Assembly: GCA_034670405.1 (NCBI GenBank)
Contig: JAXDDX010000142.1
Location: forward strand, 248,001-312,000
Length of the DNA stretch: 64,000 bases
Origin: Hoplostethus atlanticus
Taxonomy: Eukaryota; Chordata; Actinopteri; Trachichthyiformes; Trachichthyidae
Direction: 5' to 3'
Under the pieces are notes generated by a model. It saw only the letters and a list, made by a program, of their open reading frames with translations. It made no database searches and was not told the origin of the DNA. This document shows positions 12,154 to 56,451 of the stretch, piece by piece. The position numbers and the translations under genes are program-made. Position 1 is the first letter of the stretch, and every line of letters begins with the position of its first letter.

Positions 12154-12159
12154 AATAAA
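12154..12159 (+). other. cd8a: CD8A poly(A) signal
   Basis: This is a canonical AATAAA 124 bases after the CD8A stop, the nearest one downstream. Confidence 0.55.
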
Positions 12160-12257
12160 TATCATCAATCAATTTTTGAACCATCACCTTTACATCTCAC
12201 TGACAGCAAGTAACCACTAACCTCTTGGTGAATATGCCCCAAGTTCGAATTTATATA

Positions 12258-13620
12258 GGGTGGAGTCAGCTAAAATGGGCCACTTTTTGGTAAATGATTT
12301 ATAAGACCATCAAATAAGCTATGCAGGAGATCTAATGATATTTTTATAAATTGGCATGGGTCTCTAAAATATTTATTTGTTAAAAAAATGTGAAAAAGTA
12401 TAATTGTTTTGGATTTATGAGAGTTAGAGTATCAGCAGGTTCCCTCTTGAGCTACAACACAATGTTCAGGTAAAATGGGCCAGCTGTTCAGTTAAAATGG
12501 GCCAATATAAAGAGAGAACAACACAGTAATTTCAGCTGAAATCATTTTAATTTTAACAGTAAATTGACACTAACTATTGTCTTTGGTGTACCATAGTAAC
12601 AACACCGTAAATACATTTCATGCAATAAAAAGTTGAACAAATATTTAATTGAAAAATGCATTTAAAAATTAACTGATCATGTTGTATGGGTGTGTGTTTC
12701 TGCGCATTAGTGTCTTTGTGTCTGTTTTGTGTGTGTGTGTGTGTGTGTGCGTCTTTCTGGGACTGTGTGTAGCTGTGTGTGTGTGTAGGTGCATGCTTGT
12801 GTCAACATTTGTCAAACATTATGTTAAAAAGTAGAACATCTTCAAACACAGTCTTTGCAGATGTAACCATCATCATCATAGATGCCATTATCCTCTCCAC
12901 AGCTCTCGTGGTACCATGAGTCGCACTGACAACAGCACACCCAGTCCTCCGTGGCCTTTGGGTCATTCACGTCACCATACACTCTCTGGCAGGCCGTGCA
13001 GGGGGGTTTGCCACTCTTGCTTTGTGCTATTTTCTTTTTTTGCTTTTTTCCCTTTGGTTGTTTTTTGTTAAGATTGTTAAGATTTCGCTTGGATACATCT
13101 AGACCAATGAACCTGTTTTGCGCCCTCAATTTCTGTGTAACTTCTGTGTAAGAGTGTGTGTGTATGTGGCCCATTTTAGCTGAAAATCGTGGCCCATTTT
13201 AGCTAGCTGGTTAAGCTAAAATGGGCCAATACCTAAAATTACTTTTTTCACAAAAATCAAAGTTTCTTTTTAAATTTCAACTTTTTTATTTGAAAGAGCC
13301 TTTCAAAACATTGTTCATAAACATTTTGCTTTGTTGGTAAGCTTACTTATAAATGCTTTATCACCCTTATTAGTGATGAGTGAAATTTGCTATGTCATGC
13401 TCACTTACCATACAATTTCTCTGATGTACTTAATGTAACACTCTGCCCTGTCCACCTTAACAACCTCAGACTAATCAAAACTATTGTTACATGTCAACTA
13501 GTGTTGCAGCAACAATGCAAGATCAGTTATTGTGATTGGCTGTAAAATTTTAAAGGGCTATGAAGCTCCAACCTTATCTGGCCCATTTTACATGATGGCC
13601 CATTTTAGCTGAGTCCACCC
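12258..13620 (-). mobile_element. Decayed pogo-like DNA transposon
   Basis: The ends are inverted repeats: GGGTGGAGTCAGCTAAAATG at 12258 and its near-perfect complement ending at 13620 (one mismatch, G/C). Each is flanked by TA, the Tc1/mariner/pogo target duplication. The 1,363-bp element keeps only a C-terminal transposase fragment on the minus strand. A 12-base motif TAAAATGGGCCA recurs eight times inside it (see findings). It lies between CD8A and the CAST 3' end. Confidence 0.8.
12842..13174 (-). pseudogene. Pogo/jerky-type transposase, C-terminal PHD-like finger remnant
   Basis: The frame of 110 codons ends with a cysteine-rich module: CTACQ, then WVCCCQCDSWYHESCG, then YICKDCV. The C-x2-C ... 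C-x2-C ... H-x2-C ... C-x2-C layout is the PHD-like tail known from pogo-like transposases. A Lys-rich stretch (KKQPKGKKQKKK) precedes it. No helix-turn-helix or DDE catalytic domain is present, so it cannot be a working transposase. Whether the finger is still expressed is unknown. Confidence 0.7.
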
Positions 13621-13818
13621 TATGGCATAAAACATAAACTTACATTTTTGTGGTTTGAAAATATAGCGCATCAAATATTTTCAAAGGTCTTTACAGCCAG
13701 AATATCAATTTTTGTGTTTTAGTTTTGAAGACGTTTGAAAGCAAGCGATGGCCTTAAACATGCTTCTAGGTTAACAAAGTCTTATGATTAGATAATGTAA
13801 TATGCAATATATATACAG

Positions 13819-14002
13819 TACTGTATATATATTTACATTTAGGCAAATGTAAAAAAAATCCTTAAAGTGAAGATGCTTTCAAAAATAAATATCAAATATC
13901 AAACAAATTACTATAAAGAGCAGTAATGTAAAAGACACTGCAGAAAACAAAGACCAAATTTATATTTTTAAAAAATCTAGGTTGCCTAAGACTTGCACAG
14001 TA
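13819..14002. mobile_element. MITE, copy 1 (same family as 45998-46180)
   Basis: This 184-bp element ends in GACTTGCACAGTA and starts with TACTGTAT. Its interior (AAGATGCTTTC, CTATAAAGAGCAGTAATGTA) is the reverse complement of the copy at 46 kb. TA at both tips fits a Tc1/mariner-derived MITE. One tip is eroded. Confidence 0.75.
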
Positions 14003-16057
14003 CTGTAGATTTACACAATCCCAATGAATGTTAATAAATACAATATAAATTATCTGCACTCTGTGAGCATATTCAAATACAGTACTCTGTTTTATGTTCA
14101 TTTCCACAATATAAAGGGAAGTTAATGCAAAAGTTGTTGATAAAAGCAATTTCATTTTTGTATACATTTTAACGTTTTCATTATTTCATACCATCTTTAT
14201 TGTTTAAGTTAGTTCTCACTCTTTACATATTTTCAACATACTGCCACCTCACGACTTTTAAACAGTTTATTGTACTTTAAACAAGAACTTAGCTTGCTTC
14301 TAGTCTTCAAAAATGTGTATATCCACCATTTTAAAAATCATACATTTGCTCCGATAACATGATTGCTGGCATGAAAGTGAATTTTTGGCTATCCTATAGT
14401 TAGTTTTTCAAAATACTAACATTTTTAGGATGCAATCATCTGTGATTTTAAATTATTGAGTATCAAATATAACCTTTTTTCTTCCAAAAATGGATTTACA
14501 GCATTTTGGAATGAATATGTCTGTCTGCATATTATAAATAAAAGACATTACAGCTCAGAGAGGCATACTCTCCTGTAAGAATAATGATTTGTATTTGACC
14601 TTTATTTCTATTTATTGTCATTTTTACACACATCAAACCAACTCATTTGCATTCCCATCATACATTCAGGGCGTTGCCACAAAAATATAAATTTTTAGAC
14701 AGAGTTTGAACAAAAAACATTTGAAACCCGGTTCTAAGCCCCCCAGAGTCGAAAGGAAGTGGGCTTCTACAGCTATGCAGAGTGAAAAACCACCAAGCCA
14801 GGAGCATAGAGAAAAATACTTTCATTGGAGATTGTTTTCCTCCCTTTCATTTAAATACATGCATGATACACTGCAATTCCCCTGCACCTTCAAGAAACCA
14901 AACACTTAACTTTTTCTGCAGTACAAACATGCACAGTATCATTGGCATTTATCAATACAGTATTTTGGCATTTCATGTTAGGATTTTTGACAAATCATTA
15001 TCTCGTGCTTGTTGAGAATACATTTTCCCTCCCAATATCTTCTTTTAGGCATGAATAGTAGAAGCCAGTGACAGTGACAACACAGTTATAATTTTCAGAT
15101 TTTGTTTTTATTCAATTTGTATTCCCACATCTAAAATATATCTCTTATCTTTTGACACCCAAACAAAAAAATCTTGGGAAAGTAAGTATATTGATTTTGA
15201 CTTTACAGCTGAAAGTGATAGCCCTTTGGGACTGTAAATTATACAGTGTTGTCTTATGTAGAGCAAAATACATTTTTACAGTATACAAAGAAAGGCAGTT
15301 TACAGAGCTAGTAACCACCTAGGTTCACTTGTAAGTGCACTTCTGGACACCAATAAATGCATTTTCTCTGAGGCCAAGTACATACAAAAGACCCTTCTCT
15401 TGATAGATATTGCTCTACAGAAAGTAAATTGCATTTGCAAGAAGCTCTCAGATACAGAATCAAGCAGACCACATCCTGTAAATCCTTTTACACATTTTTA
15501 ATATTCTAAACTAAGTGTTGTCATCAATATAAGCAAACTAAGCTGTACACTAGTGTCTTAATGGCATCTGCCCATATAACAATAGAAAACTTGGCTTCTC
15601 TGTGTACATAAAGATTGCACAGACTTCCCGATCCTATACACCCACTCCATACTGCTCCCACTCCAGCTGATGCTGCTATTGCTCCAACGGTGTAGCGACA
15701 TGACAACAACACGGTGGTGAGATAATTGGCGTGTTGGGGTAATATTAGTGTATCATTGGAAAAACAGAAACAGTCAGCTGAGATGCACAGTCAGGACTCT
15801 GATGGGCAACGCCTTATATCCCTCAAACGGCAACCCTGAACAGTAAGTAAAGCAAACTTTCTCACCCTTTCTTTAAAATCCTTCTTTCTACCCACACTAT
15901 CTCCCTCTCCATCTTCCATTATCTCTCATTCCCCAATTACTCTCTCCAATTTTCCTTTCATTTGATTTTGATGTTTTTCAAAGGAAAGAAAACAAAAGCT
16001 CTCAATCCTCAACTATGTGCGAAAGCAAGCAAAAAAAGGCGCTGCACACAGTGTCTC

Positions 16058-16113
<56 letters not shown>

Positions 16114-16400
16114 CATGTATTGTGGGTATCACTATTTTTTTCCTTTCATCCAGTATACATTCTCGACCATTTAGAAAAATAGATTCATCATCCAGAGAGC
16201 AGCTCCCTCAGTAACACTTCCCTGTGGCTGGGAGGATGAATTGCACCCTGCAACATATGCAACATTCAGCAGTCAATGGAAAGGCTTGGAAATGTAACCA
16301 CATTATCTCAGCATGCTACATAATTTACTATCAGTTAAAAGGTACTTTTGTACTTTTTTGTGGGTACTTTTCAAAAAATAAACAAATCTTACCAACAGGT
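14003..16400. other. CAST 3' flank or long 3' UTR
   Basis: No coding frame is supported. CAST ends at 16401 on the minus strand, and its 3' UTR must extend leftwards into this block. A possible minus-strand AATAAA lies at 15107-15112, about 1.3 kb after the stop. The rest is AT-rich, with a (GT)25 array at 16062-16111. Confidence 0.5.
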
Positions 16401-49654
<33,254 letters not shown>

Positions 49655-50788
49655 CTCTCTAAAATGCGAATCGATCGCTTTTCCTAATTCCCAATTCGCC
49701 CTCTTAATCTTCTGTTGGGAATCAAAGACTCTCCGCCTGATCTGCTCCTTAGAGACAAACAAGAGGCCCCTCCCGCTACGAAAACTTTAGCTGCACACAG
49801 CTCAAAGCCAAAATGTTTAGGGAGGTGTGTGTGTGTGTGCGCGCGCGTCTGTGTCTGTGGTTAACTGAGGCACTGTTAGTCTTTGACATACAGACTCAAT
49901 GGACAGGCCATAATCAAATTACCAAATTGATAAAATATTCTTTCCCTGAGAATTCATTACAGATAAGTGAGATAATCACGAGGCGATAAAAGACTCATGG
50001 AGTACATACACTACATAATCTAGAGCAGATTTAGGATTATAATTTCATCTCGGTGTTTATAACCAACACGCACCACTGTTATCAGGAGGCAGTCGGTGGT
50101 TACAGTCAGAATGTTTCTACTGACAGGACACGCCCCACAGATTCAGGGAATAGTTGACTCACTACCACTGTTGTTGGGATTTGGTCATAGTGAGCTGGTG
50201 CAGCACCATGTTGCCCCCTGGTGGGAATCCACAGGGAAAGAACTGTGGAATAGGGCCAGTCAGGGCTAGCCGGGGCCAGCTGGGGCCCTGATTCTGGTGG
50301 GTCCCTACTAGGTGGCAAAAAAGAATTTGTTGAATCACTAAACCTGCAAAGTCCCTGCATCTTTTTCCGTGGATACATGGAGTAGTTACTGATATATTTT
50401 TGGATGAATGTGATAAAGTATTAGACATACAGCAGGTAACCGAACGCTGTTCCTCTCTGCTTCTCTGATGTTTGTCATGATTTGTGGAGTTATTCATTAA
50501 TATCAACTGAAATAGTAAAACCATGAATGTCGTTAAAAGGGAGATATTTGAAAGAGAGAGTTCAAGAGCTCTGCAGGCTGTTTTTCATCCCTATTCTCTC
50601 ACAATCCTCATTGTCACTCGCTGCCACTCTCTTATTCTTAATTTCCCCTGTTTCTTTTTGCCCAGGAAATGTCTGAGGGTCCGGCCATGTCCTTGTCTCT
50701 TTTTCTCTTACAGGAGCCTCCTGAAGGCCCAGGTGAGGAATCTTGCATTGTGCTGAGGCTGGTTAATACAACATGACTTTGTTCCCCT

Positions 50789-51061
50789 TCACCATTCCTC
50801 AGTCCATAACTCATATGATCTCCCTGCTGTCCATGATTTACAGGAGGGTCTCTCATATGGGTTGAACGTACGTCGGACCTGTTTAACATCAATCCTGGAT
50901 ATCAACCCTGCCTGGTTTGCACGCTCAATTTGATCTTGAATAGCACGCGTGTGGGCAACTTGGTTCCCAATGTTGTCGATGACTTGCAGAGTATGCTCTA
51001 CTGAGTCAGCAGTTCTACACAGATGATTGGAAATATAAACTTTACCTAAACGTGACTTGGC
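50789..51061 (-). other. Unidentified open reading fragment, possible exon or pseudogene
   Basis: A minus-strand frame of about 90 codons without ATG is bounded by stops. It reads VEHTLQVIDNIGNQVAHTRA, then IQDQIERANQAGLISRIDVK and QVRRTFNPYERPS. The composition is protein-like, with an amphipathic helical pattern. A CAG acceptor-like site precedes VEH, and a GTAAAT donor-like site follows RPS at about 50840. I do not recognise the family. It could be an exon of an unseen gene, a pseudogene or a transposon fragment. Confidence 0.3.
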
Positions 51062-52641
51062 ACATTTTCAATTTATTTGTTGAGTCTTATAAGAAATCAG
51101 CCATCTTTTACAAGATTACAAGACCCCATCAGAATGACAATGTTGATTACAAAGATATGTCAGTAAATAGACAGTCAGTAAAAAAACATTTTACATGATG
51201 TTTCCATTTTCTGCATGGAAGAGAAAAAGAGAGAGAGAGAGAGAAAGGAGAAAAGACAAAAATAAAACAAAAAAAGGTGTAACACATAGATATCTTTTTT
51301 TTAATTGTGTTGTCAGTTATGATTTAGTTTTCAGAACCTCTGTCCAAACAAAAATGAATGCCTGCTTTACAAAGAACATGATCAGATATCCCTAAAATAC
51401 AGACCAGATCTAAGATGTGTTCCTGACTGATTTCCCTTTTTTAATTTGAGAACATGGTGCCTTTCTCATCATCATCATTCTCTCAGTACAAAAGGCTCTG
51501 ATGTCAGTGATACGGGGTGAATGGATGACATGATGACGTATGTCCATCTCACTGATGGCTTTCAGAGATAAAGTCCAGCTGACCTTCACTCTCTGATAAC
51601 AGTACAAGCGATCACAGCTCACTCCACATCAATGAACAGCTTCCCCAGTGTATTATTTCCAAGGTAATGCCAATCTGGATGACACCAGATGACATTTTTA
51701 CAGCGTGTTGTGAAAACAGATGACATTTTTAGCATTATGCATTGATGACTTTGATGAATGCAACAGGTTATTTTCTTTACATTTATTTAACCAGGTAACT
51801 CAAGAAATTCTTATTTACAATGATGGCCTGGAGGAAAGGAAAAATAAAATAAAATAAAATAACCTGTGCTGAAAGTCTTAGTTTCCAATATTGCTCAGGC
51901 AGCTCTACACTCAAAACATTCATAAGTTCTTCAAGAACCTAGTGGTAGAGACCTAACTAGTTTGTGCCACATCCCCCACCAGAATGGTTGACTTCTGTAA
52001 TGCTACTGGTAGGAAGGGACAGCCATGACTCCTTTAAAAACATTGTTATAATTCTGCTATAACAGAAACACTTAAAGTAGTGCAACTATCTATATGATAG
52101 ACAGATAACACCATTGTGATTTCAAAGGCATTAGTGTACAGACCATTTGTATGGGACTGGATGAGAAGTCTGCTTACTGACTTCTATTTACTCCAAAGCA
52201 GGAAAACTTAATAAAATAAAATACACAAATAAAAAAATAATATCCATGTCATGAATTATGTGATTATGATTGAAACGTTGTTTTATTCTGTCATTTTGAA
52301 TTGATAGGACTGAATGAAGTCACACAGTCAGGCTTGTGAGTGAAGATTTGCCCCAGTTGCCCTCTGGCAATGTTGACAAAAAGGAGGGGATTGGCATGGC
52401 AACCACATATCCTTGTTGAGTGACACAGGCAGCAGAGATCAACACACAGGGTTGGTGGTGAGTGACAGGGAGTGCATGAGAGATTACCGCAGGCTGTGAG
52501 GGTAGTGACTCCAAACGCTGGCATAATGTGTCATTTTTAATTTATAGTAATAATGATATGTTTCATGAATAGATGTTACTACAATGTGTTGCTGCATGTC
52601 ATGTTTCAATTTCAATAGGAGGTGATAAAGAAGACAATTTA

Positions 52642-52690
52642 ACTAAAGTCATTTAAGCACTATACTATATATTGCTTAAATGACTTTAGT
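52642..52690. repeat. Perfect 18-bp inverted repeat (hairpin)
   Basis: ACTAAAGTCATTTAAGCA, then a 13-base loop, then its exact complement. It ends 16 bases before the Tc1 element at 52707, with no clear relation to it. Confidence 0.85.
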
Positions 52691-53177
52691 ATATAGCTAC
52701 ACCAATCAGCCATAACATTAAAACCACCTGCCTAATATTCTGTAGGTCCCCCTCGTGCCACCAAAACAGCTCTGACCGTCGAGGCATGGACTCCACAAGA
52801 CCTCTGAAGGTGTCCTGTGGTATCTGGCACCGAGACGTTAGCAGCAGATCCTTTAAGTCCTGTAAGTTGCGAGGTGGGGCCTCCATGGATCGGACTTGTT
52901 TTTCCAGCACATCCCACAGATGCTCGATCGGATTGAGATTTGGGGAATTTGGAGGCCAAGTCAACACCTTGAACTCTTTGTCATGTTCCTCAAACCATTC
53001 CTGAACAATTTTTGCAGTGTGGCAGGGCGCATTATCCTGCTGAAAGAGGCCACTGCCATCAGGGAATACCGTTGCCATGATGGGGTGTACTTGGTCTGCA
53101 ACAATGTTTAGGTAGGTGGTACGTGTCAAAGTAACATCCACATGAATGCCAGGACCCAAGGTTTCCCAGCAGAACAT
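52689..53177 (-). pseudogene. Tc1 transposase, C-terminal part of the DDE domain
   Basis: The frame includes DGSGLFQQDNAPCHTAKIVQ (second catalytic Asp in QQDNAPCH) and WPPNSPNLNPIEHLWDVLEK (third acidic residue in PIEHLWD), diagnostic of Tc1-type transposases. The N-terminal helix-turn-helix and first Asp are deleted, so it is inactive. Confidence 0.88.
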
Positions 53178-53370
53178 TGACCCAGTCGTCTAGCCATCAC
53201 AAGTCTCTCAGATCCTTACACTTGCCCATTTTTCCTGCTTCCAACACATCAACTTCAAGAACTGACTGTTCACTTGCTTCCCAATATATCCCACCCCTTG
53301 ACAGGTGCCATTGTAATGAGATAATCAATGTTATTCACTTCACCTGTCAGTGGTTTTAATGTTGTGGCTG
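52707..53370 (-). mobile_element. Internally deleted Tc1/mariner element
   Basis: The ends are inverted: CAGCCATAACATTAAAACCA at 52707 and the complement (one mismatch) ending 53370. The element is about 664 bp, where an intact relative would be about twice that. The 5' leader is fused to the transposase C-terminal half at about 53180, so the DNA-binding domain is missing. Confidence 0.85.
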
Positions 53371-55702
53371 ATATATATATATATTTATATGATTAGCTGA
53401 CAACAATATATATATTGAAAATTTCAAAGAACAGTTTGCCATAATATATATATTATATAACAATAATAAATATAAATATTATAAAACAATAATTATAGAA
53501 CAATAAATCAAGTACAAGATTATTTTTTACATGTAAGGGATTTATTTGCCTTGCTTCAATGACTTCAGCTGAATTGTTTTCCCGTTGAGGTGCTCCCCAG
53601 TGAATAAAGCTTCATGTACGTCATCCCCCACAGCCTCCCTTTACCTTTACCTCTCTGTTGATTAGACCTGCACTGGAGCTAGAAAAATAATCATTTGCTG
53701 ACGACAATGGGCAGACCTGTGACCTTGCTTGATGAGTTACTGTGTGTGTGCATTCTCCCTGTGGAATAAGGAAGGATGTATGAGTCAGTCAACTAGATTG
53801 AACTACTGAAAGACAGAGGATGCTGAGAATCAATGAAAACAAAATCTGAGCCAGTCCTCCAAGAAAGGCTACCCATCTACAATGTTCCACAAACATCAGC
53901 AGATGATAATAGCTCTTCCTTCGGCTAGTTCTTTGGCTCTTCAGCTGCATGTGTCCATGCCTGAGTGAATACCTTGGTCAAAGCAAACAATTGTTGCTAG
54001 GTAGACGTGGATTATACTGCAGATCTGGTTCAGACCTGTTTGCACACACCCAGATGACCAAATGTATTGCTGACTCTCAAAGAGCTATGCAAGTTATGCT
54101 TTCAATCACATCAAAGCAGCTCCTCAATAGATTTTATTTTTTTGCATATCCGAATTAAAATCCAAGATTAATCAAATCTGACAGTTTAGAGGTTTCTACT
54201 GTGTTAGTTTGCTCTCACTAAATCTCTCAGTAAATCTATGCAGATTGATGACATTTATTGAGATGGAGCAACATGAGCAAAATTAACTGCACATCCACAA
54301 CCTCCATTGTGTCTGACAGAATAAAACAACACCCACTCTTACAAAACCTCTGTCTCTGGATTGGTGCGCACACTAAACCTGAAATTAGAGCACAATGACC
54401 CACTGGTCCAACCACAGCAAACAACCTGAAGAGCATCTCATGTTGGCAATGTAATTGTCATAAAAGCCTTAATTAACTACCTACAAACAGTATTTGAAAA
54501 GGAAAACAAAATAACATAAAGGCACATTGTTTTCTACATTTTACAATCAAAGGACAATGCGCGTTAAATCACTCAATACTTTTTGCTTTCCTGAGTAAAA
54601 GACAATTCTGGAAGCATTGGGAACCCCAAGCCATGATAGTTTCACATCGTATCATGTTTCACAGGCGTCTATTCCACTAAATGAGAAAACAAATTTAGAA
54701 TTTAAAAGGTTTACGAATTTATACCCCATTAAATTAGTTCCACCAACATTTATTCTGTTTGACATTCATTTACAAAGTTTGAGATCCAGTGTAGCTGATT
54801 GGGTTTTGTGGATGGTATCTATTCTGGAAATAGCAGATTTATACTAGAGTTTGAAGGATCAGTTTAGTACGTGGAATCAGTGGGAGAGACTAATGTTCTC
54901 CTGGTACATTGAGAAACGGACAACTTTGCAAAATTTCTTCTTTTTAAGAAATCTTTTGTTTTCAAAATTGAAAAGTGTCCATGGCCATAATTATTGCCAC
55001 CCATTAGAACAATTCAAATCAATTTTGTTGGAGGAAATGGATTCTCATTTGCAGTGTAACTCAACTCACCTGTGACAGGTTGCAGATGCCCACATGTTAT
55101 AAATAAACCAATTATCAGCATGATATTGTACATTATCTGCATACAATTCAAGGGATATTTATTAATTGTTTTATTCTTATTGTTTTATGTGTTATTGTAA
55201 CTATCCACACCTTCTTCGCGGCCCAGTTTCCCCACAGGGATCATTAAGTTTTATCTGATCATCTAATGTGAAACTACAGTGTGAACAGGGAGCTGTCCGC
55301 GGTGCTGAATCCTGCATTTCTCTTCTGCTGACGTGCGACTCCCAACAGCTTGAGGAGAGAAGGAAGTGTTATCGATTTACCACAGACAAGGAGCGAAAGA
55401 TGTTTAATGCTGAAGTTATATTTTCGGCACCAAAAGGACTCAAGCTTTGGTGAATCGCAGCTTATGTGGGAATATCTCGCTTAATGTCTGATTTTTCACC
55501 GTTTTTCCTCCTAAAGTCCTGGTGACGTTACACTGTTCGTCTTCTGCAGGTTGAGTTCACACTGAATGGGGGCATGCAAAGTGGATGGAAGGAGTGGAAA
55601 GATGGTGCACGTCATCCGCCACATAAATCCCCTAAATGAGCATCCTTGGCGCATCCTATAATATCCACGTATCTCCATATATTTTTTTTTCATTATTATT
55701 CT

Positions 55703-55779
55703 TTATTTTATTTTATTTTATTTTATTTTATTTTATTTTATTTTATTTTATTTTATTTTATTTTATTTTATTTTATTTC
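55703..55779. repeat. (TTTTA)n pentanucleotide microsatellite
   Basis: About 15 copies, 480-560 bases upstream of the PCSK1 start codon, between this and the CRE motifs at 55.9 kb. Confidence 0.95.
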
Positions 55780-55887
55780 TTCCTCAACGTCTGCTCCTTT
55801 TGACAGTAAGGCAAGCAGTGGGATATTTTTAGTCAGATCTTTCCTACGGGACACGAACTCACATCTTACCACAGGTAGACGCCAATC

Positions 55888-55916
55888 TGACGTCAGAGCA
55901 CCCGTAATTTGACGTG
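55888..55916 (+). promoter_or_regulatory. Paired CRE-like elements in the PCSK1 promoter region
   Basis: A perfect palindromic cAMP response element TGACGTCA (55888-55895) is followed 14 bases later by TGACGTG (55910-55916), and a CCAAT box (55882) lies just before. They are 347-375 bases upstream of the PCSK1 ATG. The mammalian PC1/3 promoter is known to be driven by closely spaced CREs, so this fits, but the start site is not mapped. Confidence 0.55.
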
Positions 55917-56262
55917 TAAACACCCACCCCCCCACCACCACCACAAACACACACATACACACATACACACACGCACGCACAGAGAGAGACTCCACAACCA
56001 GTCCTCCCCATCCAATCACCACTTCTTTCCTTTCCTTGGCGGACCAATAGAGGCAATAACGCGCAGTATCAGGTTCCCTCCATCTCACCCAGCTGTTTTC
56101 TTAAGGAAAAGACAAAAAAATCTTGGAGAATACGGGAATTTATTTACATTACCATTACCATATAACATTTATATCCCAGAGTTTAGGGTGCTTTTTTTTG
56201 CGAGCATTTGGGCTGTTTGATAGTATATATATTTTTTTATCCGGCTGATTTTTTTCTCTGAG

Positions 56263-56451
56263 ATGGAAGTGAGATGTCGTCCAGCGGTGATGTGTTGTGT
56301 TTTTGCGATCCTCTGCTCCGTCGGTCCCCGTTCAGTGGCCGCTTCCTATGGGGACAGACAGTACCTAAACGAGTGGGCAGTGGAGATCCCAGGCGGACTG
56401 GGTGCTGCGGGAGTGATCGCCAGAGAACTGGACTACGAGCTGGTCCGACAG
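56263..56451 (+). CDS. pcsk1: PCSK1 exon 1 (signal peptide and prodomain start)
   Basis: ATG at 56263 (context GAGATGG) opens [20 protein letters not shown], a signal peptide. The prodomain begins near [15 protein letters not shown]. The exon is 189 bp, phase 0, with donor GTAGGC. Confidence 0.92.

Larger units (their letters stand above)
49655..56262. other. Intergenic region between CAST and PCSK1 (divergent genes)
   Basis: This 6.6 kb block must contain both promoters, because CAST reads left and PCSK1 reads right. It also holds an unidentified open frame at 50.8-51.1 kb, an internally deleted Tc1 element, a perfect hairpin sequence and a TTTTA microsatellite. No complete gene is seen. 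Confidence 0.6.

Noticed and set aside
50638..50892. 84-codon minus frame ending SSPGPSGGSCKRKRDKD
   Set aside because: Overlaps the better open fragment in another frame, has no recognisable motif and the basic part covers a purine-rich stretch.
55221..55262. Possible 3' tail of a Rex-type LINE (TTTCCCCACAGGGATCATTA)
   Set aside because: Only about 20 bases match the remembered tail and no reverse transcriptase sequence lies upstream, so not listed as an element.
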